Assembly: GCA_002110485.1 (NCBI GenBank)
Contig: MOWL01000023.1
Coordinates: 992,001-1,056,000 of the forward strand
Direction: 5' to 3'
DNA from: Emergomyces orientalis
Lineage: Eukaryota; Ascomycota; Eurotiomycetes; Onygenales; Ajellomycetaceae
Length of the DNA stretch: 64,000 bases
Each line of letters opens with the position of its first letter. Within the stretch, counting starts at the first letter, position 1. The notes beneath the pieces were generated by a model. That model searched no databases. It had not been told where the DNA came from and saw only the letters and a list, made by a program, of their open reading frames with translations. Shown in pieces: positions 13,301 through 24,752 of the stretch. The translations under genes were made by a program, and so were the position numbers.

Positions 13301-15299
13301 TATTGGTGTGTTGGTAAAATTAGCTTGCAAAAGTCGTTCAAATAGGTCTCCGGAGGCAGAAAGTGAGGGGAGAAAAAAGCAAGAAAGAAAGAAAGAAAGA
13401 AAGAAAAGAAAAGCAAAACCTTTTTTTGTTACCCATGTTTGAGGTTTTTAGGTTGACAGACAGGCCCTTTCTTTTTTTCTTTTTTCTTTCTTCCTTCTCT
13501 TCGTTTCTTCCATCATCGCCACAACTCCTCTTCGAATTCGCCCAGCTCTTTTCCTCGCCGGCGCTCACTATCATTGGATGCTTGTTATTTATTTCTCCGA
13601 GAGAGAAAGGTTTGCTGGCGGGGTTGCATCGGATTTGGAGGGTTGAAGTCTGAAGGCCCATTGTTGGTTGCTGCTTGGGATGATTGGTTATCTCTATAAA
13701 AAAAGAAAGTCAAATATATAACAAGAGAGTTTTCAAAGTCAATATTTGATAAAAAAAGAGGAAAGAAAAGAAAGAAGCCCTGTTCTTAACTATTCCTCAT
13801 ATTATTGATACTGATAAATGGATAAATTCGTTTGCATGTACTAAACGTAGGAAATAAGAATATATCTACTTGGCCCCCATAGCAATGGATTCGAATTCTT
13901 CCCAAAGCCTCCGTCAAGAGAGAGCAAAAGGGGGCAGGGCACTAGGAATGAATCATTATTTAGGCACAATAAATCGCAATTTAGGTTTTCATATCCCCGT
14001 GGCCATCGTCATCGTGATCTCGGCATCGAGGTATATACTATCCCAGTACAAGCAAGGGCCAGGGGGAAGGGGGAGGGGAAGGGGGAGAAGTCAGATTGAG
14101 CCATGGGCGATGACATAGCCCATGGCATAGGATTGAGTGAACTTCCATTAATCAGATGTTTTATGTTTGAGGTCCAGATCGAGGAAGAGATTCGTACTTT
14201 GGTCTGGGGGTATTCGGGACCCCTTCTTCTCTCCGTCTCTCTATCTCACGTACTGGCCGCATCAGCAAAAATCCGGCGGGGCTTTTTTCCTGGGGGTGAA
14301 ACGTCCTTACCCTTGGGGTTGAAGTGGGTGATGTGTGTCCGGAGCATGTTTAGCCTGATATAGGCTGATAGAGAGGGACGAACGGACGTGCATGAGGCGG
14401 ATGATATTCTTTGCCCATCTTTCCTTTTGATATTTTTTATTTTTCTCTTTTTTTCACTAATGGTAGCTTAAGTTCTGCAGGTACCATTGTCAAATAGTTT
14501 TCGCCACGGAGGAAATATACAATTACTCCCTGACTTTTTGTGGTTTTTTATACATCCCGCATATCCCGTATGTTCAGAGTAATGACTACCTTGGAATAAT
14601 AATTGCTTATCAGTTAGCAATGGCCTGATGGAGCAGCGTCTGCCGTGTTTCCCACTGCCAGGCGTTCTAGAGAAGAAGAAAAAGAAGAAGAAGCAGAACC
14701 GGACAATGGGATGTAGTAAAGATGGATTGGTTAAAATAAAATATTTAAAACTGGTAAGCTCCAGGAACCGGACCATAGATCAAGAGTTTACCAGAGTTTT
14801 GGTTATCCGGGAGTTTGAGATGAATTATGATTCAATATTATGCTGGCAGATCTATATTTCTTCCTACGTATTTTTTTTTTTTTTAACGGATGTCACCAGC
14901 AGTGTGGTGACTGCTGAGGTGGAAGGCAGGCCGCGAGACAGTGGTGGAGGTGGAGCATGGTAGCGCCGGCTGTACGTGTATGTGGTGCTGGACCAACACT
15001 GGAAACCGGATGAGCGAGATTTATCATGTCATATATCGTGGCCTGCTTGTCCACTTGCCCCCAAGGTCGCTTCTGATGCTTCGTCTTCTACTTCTTCAAC
15101 TTCTTCTGCTTCTTTTTATTCTCCTTCGTCTGCCCTGCCGTCGTCTTCTGGTGTTCTGCTGCTGTTGTTGCTGCTGCCGCTGTACCCACTTGAGCCTGGT
15201 GCTGCTCCTCCTCTGACTGGCCGTCGACCCAGCCCACCTCGACCTTCACTGTTGCCAGCTAAATAATAAATAATAATCAGTCATAATAAATATTAAACT
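7338..15299. other. Very long intergenic region, no gene recognised
   Basis: Eight kilobases on both strands contain only short ORFs, mostly AT-rich or low complexity, with no family resemblance and no run of phase-consistent exons. It holds the 3' UTR of the membrane-protein gene, a G15 tract (8210-8224), a GCAT-rich patch (8749-8790), an A19-type tract near 9443, a (GT)n microsatellite (13254-13279) and an AAAG microsatellite (13380-13404). Antisense ORFs such as those ending near 7748, 10849 and 11792 do not look coding. Unannotated non-coding transcripts cannot be excluded. Confidence 0.5.
13254..13279. repeat. (GT)n microsatellite
   Basis: An uninterrupted run of GT dinucleotides lies in non-coding DNA. 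A short AAAG microsatellite follows at about 13380-13404. Confidence 0.9.
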
Positions 15300-15362
15300 A
15301 CTCCGCCCGTCGGCATCCCTTCCCATTCCCCTTGTCTTGGATTCTTCACTGGGCTCTTGTTT

Positions 15363-15403
<41 letters not shown>

Positions 15404-16498
15404 GCCGCTCTCCAGAATCGTTGTACTAAGGGCGCACTACTCTTTTAGCCTATCCACGTCGATCCCAGCTTGCCCATCTGACGCTCCGCCCGCCCCATTA
15501 TTTGTTGCTCACCCATCACGACCATCATATCCTTTGCCCCCTCCACTGCCCAGCGTCCACTGTCCAGTCTCCAGTCGCCCACTCTGTTCCTTGAGTCCTT
15601 GGCCGCTAACTAACCCTGGTTTCCTACCTCTCTTCCAAGTCCCGCTGTCGCCCTTCTTCTGCCCAACCCCAACCTGGTCTCTTGCTCCAACTCTCGCCCG
15701 CCCGTGGCCCTTCCATTTTCCTTATCTTCTCCCCCAGTCCCGTCACGGCCCTCTGAAAACATTCCTCCCGTTTTTCTTCTTCTTCTGCTTCTTCTTCCTC
15801 TTCTTCTTCCCCTCTCCCGTCATCCAGCTCTCTTTTGTGCCTTTTTTTTTCGTTTCTCTCTTCTCTCTTCTTTTGTTCTATTTTCATTTCATTCCCCTCT
15901 TAGAAATCCCACATTCCACCATTATTACCTTCGTTTCGATCCCACACGCACAGACAATTCTGTCGAGCAACAAAAACCTCTATCTCGAAAGTCGAAAATA
16001 CGCTAAAATAGACGAAGCAAGCAGCGATAGAGAAACTTCGATTCGGGCAGGCCCAAATATCAGCTTTCTTGCTTTTCTCGACAGGATTCGCATCACCCGT
16101 GTCTGTCTGTGTCTGGAATCCATTGAGGCTGGTCCCTCGCACAACCAATTTGGAATCCCCCCTCCCGTTTTCCAAACCTTCACAATCGTTCCCTTTCTCA
16201 CTTTTCGTTTTTTGTCTTTCGCGTGGCTGGTGCCGATTGCGTCGTTGTTCCGTGTGGTTTTTTTCACTGCCTCTTAGCCGGTTGGTTCCCTCTTTTCCAT
16301 TTTCTCCTTTCTGGCACTGCCAACAGCAGCCCTCTGTTACTCTTGGTTCTCCAAGAGACACAGCCTTCGGGAAGAAAGCGCCATGTCTCTCGCATCAGCC
16401 TCTTCTCTTCCACCTACAAAAATTATTAGAAAACAATGCATCATCATTGTTGCAATGTGACTGACTCTGCGTTTCAGAGATAGTTGTTGACCCCCCAA
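15300..16498 (+). promoter_or_regulatory. CT-rich promoter / long 5' leader of ste12
   Basis: A (CT)n run at 15365-15394 opens a strongly pyrimidine-rich plus strand up to about 15900, with C/T clusters continuing to about 16430, just before the ste12 start at 16499. CT-rich tracts ahead of or around transcription starts are typical of well-expressed filamentous-fungal genes. The open frame of about 300 codons across this region is a by-product of the low stop frequency in pyrimidine-rich DNA. The extent of the leader is inferred from composition only. Confidence 0.5.
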
Positions 16499-19176
16499 AT
16501 GGCGATGTATTCTCAGCATGGTGCTTCGATGGCACCACCTCAGAAACCAGAAACCTTCATGCTTTCCAATGAGGCTCAACAGAGCCTCCCTCAAGATGCA
16601 CAGGTTGCCCTACAGCAAGTCGATAATTGTGAGTCTGCTCTGCCTTCGCGCTCTGCCAGCGCGATTAAAACCCTCTTACCGAAACGCATTTTTGAAACGT
16701 CATTCATTATACCTCACAATGCCCCCGTAGCTGACTTATGGCAAAGTAAAATACTTTCTTATATCCGCGCCGGTCGATTGGACTCCAGATCAACTCATCA
16801 GACGGTTTTTACTCCCCACAGGCGACTATGTTTCCTGTGTTTTATGGTACGTTAAAAAGATCGCCCAGCCACGATACGAAAACGGTGTAAAACATGAGGA
16901 GAAGATCAGTCGAGTCTAACAGATCGCAGGAATAATCTCTTCCATATCTCAGGAACAGACATCGTGCGATGTTTATCCTTTCGCTTCCAGGCTTTTGGCC
17001 GTCCGGTGAAAAACACCAAGAAATTCGAAGAAGGCATCTTCTCCGATCTTCGCAACCTCAAATCCGGAACCGATGCGTCGCTCGAGGAACCAAAGAGCGC
17101 CTTTTTAGACTTCCTGTATAAGAATAACTGCATTCGAACGCAGAAAAAACAAAAGGTCTTCTACTGGTACAGCGTGCCTCACGACCGCCTCTTCCTTGAC
17201 GCATTGGAACGGGATTTGAAAAGAGAAAAGATGGGCCAGGAAGCAACTACTATGGCGGTCAATGAGCCCGCTTTGTCTTTCGAATTCGATTCATCACAGT
17301 CTCTCTTTGAGCAACTCACAAAAGCACAACAAGCGAATTCGTCTTCTTTCTCTGCCCACGCTGGCACGGCCTACTCTCACTCTACTTCCCCTATGAGTAG
17401 AGCCACCGATTCTATGCCACCACCTCAACTCCCCGCAGTGATGCCCGTCCTTCAAGAGGACACAAGCAACCAGGGTATGTACACTCCGGTGGGCATGCCC
17501 AATAATTCGATGAACAACGGCATGATCAAACCCGAACAGGACTTGGGGCAATTCAACTACGATCGGAATGGCATGCCAGTTTCGAGAGTACACCAGCGCC
17601 ATACATCTATGCCGACTTTTATGGAGTACTCCCCGGCTCCGTCATTCGTCTCATCACACTATGATGAGTATGGTCCCAGAGGCATATCTTTCGAACCAAT
17701 TACACCTCCACAACACTCACTTCATCTTGGTCAAGAACCTGCCTACATTGCCAATGAGGATACTGGGTTGTACACTGCCATACCTGATCTTGGGAACCCA
17801 ACAGGCTTCGCCCCAATGATGCAACTTCCTCCTTCCAATCTTGCGGGCCCACAGTTTTCTACCGCAACTCGCACATTCCCAACCACCAATGTATACTCTG
17901 TCATTGAAGGATCTCCAACCTACAAACAACGGAGACGACGATCGTCAATCCCTTCTAGCATCACCAATGCCATCGCAGCAGCCGCTGGAAATGCCCTGCA
18001 GCAATCTGTTCAGTCGCACGGCCACTCTCACGCCCATGCGCATTCCGTAACCCGACCAAGTGAGCTCCGCCGCTCCATGTCCAGCTCTGTCCCGGCGGTT
18101 ATGGAAGGGGAGGAGTCAAACAACAACTCGCCTCCAGGCCTAACCAATAGTTACACATCTACGGTCGTGAACCAAAAGGATCTGCTACATGAGCTCTCTC
18201 GAACGGGTACTCCCCTGCCGAGTCTGGAGGAAAGCCCTCCTGAGCTCCCGCTATCTTTGATCCACGCCCACGATGAGCTGTCATCATTACCCAACGGTGA
18301 CCAAATTGAAAATGCTGTTGCCGCGAGCTCAGCCAATGGGAAGGGCGATCGGCCGGGTCCCGTCCGTCGCGCCCGAAGTGCGACAATGATGGAGCTTGGC
18401 CCTTATCCTCAGAAGTCACATTCCTGCCCTATCCCGTCATGTGGCCGACTGTTTAAAAGACTAGAACATTTGAAACGGTATGCACTGCTATTTTTGAACT
18501 GGTTGCATTGTACAATATTTGATTTAGAGCATTTGTTTGGTTCAACGTTGTGGGTTTCAATTTTGCTGTAACCGCTGACTGATGACATCTCGGCGCCTAG
18601 GCACGTGAGGACCCACACACAAGAACGCCCCTACCCTTGCCCCTACTGCAATAGGGCCTTTTCGCGGTCAGACAATCTTGCCCAGTATGTTTCACCTTTC
18701 CTTCAGACATGCTAAAAATAATAGTCAAGTCCAAGCCTCAGACATTTTGAGCTACCCCACTAACGAACGACTCTTGTTGTTGCAGACACCGCCGTACCCA
18801 TGAAACCCAGCAGAGCGGGCAGCAAGTGACCAGCTACTCGGATGAGGATCGCGAGCGAGAGCACGAGGAGCATGAGTTTGGATCATTGGGAGATGAATCT
18901 CCTCCATCATCTTCGGACCCAACAAATTACAACCACGGCCATAACCACAACCAAAGCCAAAACCACAGCCACAATAGCATTAGCAATAACAACAATAATA
19001 CCGATCACCACCACCGTAGCAGCAACAACAACTGCGGCAATAACTACATGCCGACCAGCATGGTCAGCATGGCCAACGTAACCTCTATGCCGTCGTCTAT
19101 GGTCATGCAATCTAGTTTACCCACCATGGTAACACCGCAGATGATAACACCCCACCTACTGCAGCAACATATCTAG
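16499..19176 (+). CDS. ste12: Transcription factor Ste12/SteA (homeodomain-like STE domain plus two C2H2 zinc fingers)
   Basis: Five exons: 16499..16628, 16747..16846, 16930..18477, 18601..18684 and 18786..19176; 750 residues. The start MAMYSQHGASMAPPQKPE and the STE DNA-binding domain (about residues 40-150, including SAPVDWTPDQLIRRFLLPTG, NNLFHISGTDIVRC and FYWYSVPHDRLFLDALERDL) are near-identical to Aspergillus SteA. The long middle is Ser/Pro/Gln-rich. Two C2H2 fingers follow: the first starts at Cys576 (CPIPSCGRLFKRLEHLKRHVRTH split by an intron) and the second reads CPYCNRAFSRSDNL. The tail is rich in Asn and His. This nuclear factor acts below the pheromone/filamentation MAP-kinase cascade and controls mating, fruiting-body formation and invasive growth. 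Filamentous-fungal Ste12 proteins differ from yeast Ste12 in carrying the zinc fingers. All exon joins were forced by phase and conserved residues. Confidence 0.97.
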
Positions 19177-21240
19177 AACTGGGCTGGCTGGCGGGCTGGC
19201 GGCGTGTTTGTTCCTTGCTCTACTTATTTTTCCACTTTTCCTCTCTATCGCGGGATGGTAGCTTGGAAAGTAGTGTTGGTCTATTTGGTTTTTTTTTTTT
19301 TTTTTTTGGTTTTTGTTCAATAGAAAGGAATCGGTTGGCTGGTTTTAACCCCTCCCCTTCACTAATATTTCAGTCTGCCATTTCCATTTGGTTTACCGTT
19401 TTTGGTTTATGACCTGTCTATGTCTTTCTGTCTATGTCTCTCCCTCTCTCTTTGTCCACGACTCCTTTGAGAGCTCATTTTTCTGTATAAGACTCCTTTT
19501 TTCACCTTTCCCCCGATCGATGCAAAGAAACATGCAAATCTCGATTTGATTACCGCACCCATACACACACATCTACACTATCTGTTCCACCCAATTTTAC
19601 CACTATTTTTAGTTATATCTTTCATAGTTTTTTTCACTTTTCTTTTCCTTTGATCTTGGCTACTTATACCTACTACCAACCATTCCCTATGTTACTTGCT
19701 ATATACTATTTTATTTATATTTTTTACCAACGGATTTTCTTGGTAGCATTTTTAACTCTTTTTTACGCTTTTTGACGCTTTCCCTTTGTTTGGCTTGTTT
19801 CCTTTTGCTTTTTTGCTTCTTTGGCTTTTATATATCGCATTGATTTCTTATTTTATTTTTATTTTTTTTAAAAACATATTTTATATTATTTACATACAAT
19901 AAACGGCCCTTGGAGGACAGTTGATTGGTTACACCTATCTACCTAGATCTTCGTATTCAGCATCAATATCTTATAAACCGTTCACTCATAGCTGATCTCA
20001 TCAAACCTTGTTGATGCCTCTTTGTTGTGAGCAAACCTTCCTGCCTGCAATTAGTCATGTGACTTTTGGAGGTCCTAGCTGCTTTCCGAATTAGGAATGG
20101 TCAGTAGGTTTTCTTTTCGCCTTCAGAAACTCTAATCGAGACATTAGCCACACGCAGACGAACGACATCCCCCAAGCAAACTGTCAGTTAACTCTCACTT
20201 CCAAGTTTTTGGGATCATGAAAGGCGGTTTTCTTTTTACCCCGCATGCTTTGAGGATTGATGATGAAGAAACGCTCAGAGAGACAGATGGTGGCACTCCC
20301 TTGTGACAGTGTTTTTTGTTTTGTCCCACGTCTCTTCTGATATCATCAAACTACCTGATATCTGGCTGCTATTGCAGTTTAACCTATTCTAACGTCAACA
20401 ATCAGCGTCAACCGAGGCATATATATATAAATATAAATATATTTGGCTCGCTTGTCTGATATCATTTACTTTCCGTTAATCATTCTGAAATGCTCGTTGG
20501 TGGTGTTTTTTATTAATACCACCCTTTGGTTTTGATCGATTTGAAATATATGCATCGTTCCGTTGCGATTTATTCCTCAAAAAGCAAGACGGGAGGGAAC
20601 GTGGGTTTTCTTTAACTAGACTGCTTTGGTCCTGTTATTCCTGCTTGTTCGAGTTTGATATCTTTTATATACAGTCGCCCTCAAAAGCGGGGTTTATTAT
20701 TGATTTCAACTGATCAGCTAGGGAATTTTGCTGTCGTCGTTCTCGCCGTCGTTGTTGCTGTTGTATTTCTAGCTGACTTTGAAAGCTTGCTTTGTATTTC
20801 CTTGCTCTGTCTTATATCCAGCGCTCTCTTTGTTACATTTCTGTTCTTGGTGGCCTGTTTGTTTCTTGATTTCCTGGTGACTCTCCCATACTTCTGCGCC
20901 TAATTTTTGGGGCTTCTTGACGGATATGATGGTATAAGTTTTCCCCGCGTTATAAGTACGTTCAACGGCCTTACAATATCGCCACGCGCATCCTAACTTT
21001 CTGGTTATCAGAGGGACAAGTGGGGAAAATTCCTGTGGGAAGAAACGAGATAGCTTTTCTCAATTTTGCCTCAGAGAAGGTAGCTTCATTCATACACCCG
21101 CGCAACGAAATATTCAGACGAATTCTACCGTGGAAAGAATATATACATGGTATCCGATCAACACCAGCCATAATTCATTCACGGAAAGAAGAGGTAAAAA
21201 CGAAGAAAAAGACAGCCCGTCGCGCTTAATATTTATTCTT
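19177..21240. other. Intergenic: ste12 3' UTR and upstream region of the transporter gene
   Basis: T-rich sequence (for example T18 near 19289 and the 19600-19880 block) looks like a long 3' untranslated region. No coding signal was found on either strand. An AT-rich ATATAAATATAAATATAT patch at about 20423 could serve as promoter DNA. Confidence 0.5.
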
Positions 21241-23672
21241 ATGACCTCGTCATTGCCAAATAGAGAGCAGGATCGTTCTCCGCTGCTTGGCGCGGCTGAG
21301 CGATCATCATCGGGACATGCGAGAGAGTTTGGTGGTGATGCAGCAGATGATGATTTCGCGAAGGAGTTCTGCAAGGATGGGGAACGGAAGAGTAGCTTGT
21401 ATCTTTTTCTGCTCACGCTGAGTATTGGCGGGTATGTTCTTTTGGCTCATCTTTTTTGTTTTCCTCAGTGTCTTTTTCTTCGAAAATTGTTAAATGTGGT
21501 GTGAGATCGATTTTGCTAATTTTCCTTGATTTCATATGATGACGATACCAGCTTGCAAATTGTTTGGTCTGTTGAACTGTCAAATGGATCTGTATGTGCC
21601 ACTGGGATATACTTTGATATTGCCCCCCTGTTCGTTCGGAGTGGGTTTTTTTTTCGGCCAAAACTAATTACTGTCTGCAGCCTTACCTACTGTCGCTTGG
21701 GATGGATAAATCCCTCCTTGCCTTTGTGTGGATTGCAGGCCCCTTAACAGGAACCCTTGTCCAACCATACGTTGGCATTCGCAGTGATAATTGCAGGATA
21801 TCATGGGGAAAACGAAAGCCATTTATGATCGGGGGCGGGATTGCCACGATCATATCCTTACTCGCACTTGCATGGACCCGTGAGATCGTGGGAGGCATCT
21901 TGGGCATATTTGGTGTCCCCTTCCGCTCCACGGGTGTCAAAGTAACCTCCATCGTCGTGGCGACTATTTTGATGTATTGCCTTGATTTTGCTATTAATAC
22001 AGGTGAGGTTTTTTCCCCTTTCAATACTCACACAGCTGTTATGTCCTATATTGACACTGGGCTGGTTATTTTAGTGCAAGCAGCAATCCGAGCTTTCATA
22101 GTTGACAATGCACCTGCGCATCAGCAAGAATCCGCCAATGCATGGGCAAGCCGGCTCACGGGCATTGGCAATATCCTGGGCTATATCTCCGGCTATCTCG
22201 ACCTTCCCAAAATACTTCCCTTTTTCGGCAAAACGCAATTCCAAGTCCTCTGCATGATTGCATCTCTATCGCTGGGGGTCACGCTTCTGATTAGTTGTCT
22301 ATCCATCACAGAGCGGGATCCGCGATTGGAAGGGCCGCCATCGTCAGATAATCCAGGCGTGGTCGCTTTCTTCAAGCAAGTTTTCCAATCCATCCGCAGC
22401 CTGCCGCCGCAGATCCGCAAGGTCTGCGAAGTCCAGCTTTTCGCATGGATTGGGTGGTTCCCGTTTTTGTTTTACAGCACAACGTACATTGGGCAGCTAT
22501 ATGTCAACCCAATATTTGAGGAACACCCCCATTTATCGCCTGAAGATATCGACGAGGCTTGGGTAACGGCTACTCGGGTGGGCACCTTTGCACTGCTAGT
22601 CTACGCGATAATATCATTCGCAGCGAGCATCATCCTCCCTCTGCTCGTCGTACCGACATATCGGCCAGCCGTTCCAACTCCGAACAACGTGACCCCACAC
22701 GCCTCGCCGCAGCCTTATCTAACTCGTAGAGGATCAACATCAACCATATCCATCACCGCTTCGTCCGCAGCAGCGTTACCGCAACCACCACCACAACTCA
22801 GCGAACCACCCGAACAAGCAAAGGGAGAGGCACCAACTCTACTCTCCCGCCTGCAAATACCGGGCTTTACCCTCCGGCGCGCCTGGCTCATGTCTCATAT
22901 CCTATTTAGCATGTGCATGTTCAGCACGTTTTTCATCAGGACTCCGCAAGCTGGAACGGTGGTCATCTCCATTGTTGGTATCTCATGGGCGCTGACGCTC
23001 TGGGCGCCCTTCGCCTTGATATCGGCAGAGGTGGCAAATAGTGATGCGAAAAAACGCCGGCGGAGATATCGAATGCATCGGACGAGTCCTGATACTGGTG
23101 ATAGTCAGTTACCCTCAAATGAGCCGCAGGGACCACATGTGGTTGCCTCCGGCCAGGAAAATCAAAGCGATGCTGCTGCTGCTGCTTGTAGAGAGAGTGT
23201 GGAAGCGGAAAGAGGCGATGAAGCTTCCGGTCCCGTCCGTCATTCCATTGCGTCGGCATCCTCACCAATCCCCGGCGCCAACAGTGACAAAGACGATGAA
23301 GATAGAGGTTCCAATAGCGATAACGAAGGTGACAACTTCATCGTCCACGGATCAGAAGAAGAAGAAGAAGCTCAAAGCTACGAAGAAGACGACGAAGACG
23401 ACGAGAACGACACAACCGACCAGGCCGGTGTGATCCTCGGTATCCACAACGTCGCCGTATCCTGCCCGCAAATTCTCTCGACGCTGGTTAGCAGTGTTAT
23501 CTTCCACTCGCTGCAGAAGCCTCGCGGGGAGCCTGGGGATGATTCTGTGGGGTGGGTTTTGAGGTTTGGCGGGTTGGCGACGATTGGGGCGGCGGTTGTT
23601 ACGAAAAGGCTTGCAGAGGGGGGTGGGGCGGGTTCGAGAGCTAGGCTGAGGAAGAGTAGGGGAGTTGTGTGA
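21241..23672 (+). CDS. GPH/MFS-type sucrose (alpha-glucoside) transporter-like protein
   Basis: Four exons: 21241..21431, 21552..21591, 21681..22002 and 22075..23672; 716 residues. After a hydrophilic N-terminus the first helix reads LYLFLLTLSIGGLQIVWSVE. Then come DKSLLAFVWIAGPLTGTLVQP and the cytoplasmic loop signature SWGKRKPFMIGG, the GPH-family counterpart of the MFS RxGRRR loop. Next are AAIRAFIVDNAP and ANAWASRLTGIGNILGY, conserved in plant SUT, animal SLC45 and fission-yeast Sut1. About 11-12 membrane spans are expected. A Ser/Pro-rich loop and a strongly acidic loop (SEEEEEAQSYEEDDEDDEND) interrupt the second half. Likely role: proton-coupled disaccharide uptake at the plasma or an internal membrane; the substrate is inferred from the family. 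The third intron (22003..22074, 72 nt) has no stop and keeps frame. I remove it because splicing restores the conserved N-T-V-Q-A-A-I-R-A-F stretch. Confidence 0.9.
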
Positions 23673-24752
23673 GTGGGGTGGTGGTTTTTTCCCTCTTATT
23701 AAGTGCTTGTTGTTGGCATGGATGGGATGGGTCAGGGCAGCATTTGGTAAATATATTTACAATGTTGCTAAGTATTATTGTTCTCTTTTATTACTATTTA
23801 TCTATTGGTTTATATGGTATTAGGCAAACATATAAACGCTGTTAAATCAGGTAGCAACATTTCCAAATATTTGGGAACCCTCACAAATAAATAATTTAGA
23901 ATGACGTTGGCTGCAGGAGAGACACGGGGCTTAAAGCGGCACCAGGCCTCACCGAGTTAGGAAAGATGCCACCATTGCCCAGGCGGAACCCCATGCACGC
24001 CCGAAGTTAAATTGCACCGTCAGATAACAAACACCATCACCCATCCCGCAGCAGGTCTTCTCCAGAGATAGAGATGCGCAGACGGGCATAAGCTAAACGA
24101 AGACCAAGCTTCCGGTCAATACCAAAGGAAGAATCGAAACGAACAAGGAAGGGCGTCTTCGGAGTTGAGCTTAACTACCTGCTTCTCTCCTCTACCCGCT
24201 GTCGTTGATCCACCCAACCCACCCCAATCCACAAAGATCAAAAGCCCGTCATCATTGCTCGCGCAACAAGCTCCTACCGCAATTCGAGTTCAACATTAAC
24301 AACTGGGCCGATTGCCTAACCTGAGATAGTTGATACCTCTCTATTAAACCTACGTCTTAGTGGCTTACCTATATACCGTTACCTACCCACCCACTGCTGT
24401 CGCGCGTACCAAACTGCCGCTGCCACCGTCGCTCGCCTTTGCATCACCCAGTCCTATCATTATTATTATGAGTGCTGTCCGCTGCGCCCGGAATCGACTT
24501 GCCCCCAGAGCTCGTCTTCATCGCCATTTCGTCCTGCCCGAGTCCACCGCTAGTCGGAGTAGCGACAGTCGTGGAAGCTGAAAGGAAAAACAGAAAGAAA
24601 GAAAGAAAGAAAGAAAGCCACAAAAATAAGAACTAAAGCAGTTGCCAGCTCCACTGGAAAAATAACGTGCGGAGCGAGGATACGCGCTGTTATTATATCA
24701 TAAGAATACGCCATAGTCTTAAAGGGGGGCGTTTGTTGACGTCGTCGTCGCA
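23673..24752. other. Intergenic / promoter and leader of the Na+/H+ exchanger gene
   Basis: No gene was seen. The last part is CT/CA-rich and holds a short upstream ORF at 24468-24581 (ATG, 37 codons) followed by a GAAA microsatellite (24597-24616), ahead of the exchanger start at 24753. Confidence 0.5.
24468..24581 (+). other. Candidate upstream ORF (37 codons) in the nhx1 leader
   Basis: ATG at 24468 and TGA at 24579-24581 enclose an Arg-rich peptide beginning MSAVRCARNRL. It lies 171 nt before the exchanger start codon. If the transcript starts upstream of it, it could lower main-ORF translation. The peptide matches no family I know, and leader extent is unknown. Confidence 0.25.

Noticed and set aside
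15357..16277. 306-codon plus-strand ORF before ste12
   Set aside because: It lies in pyrimidine-rich leader DNA that lacks stop codons; the product is low-complexity Ser/Pro/Phe/Leu with no ATG-proximal signal or homology.
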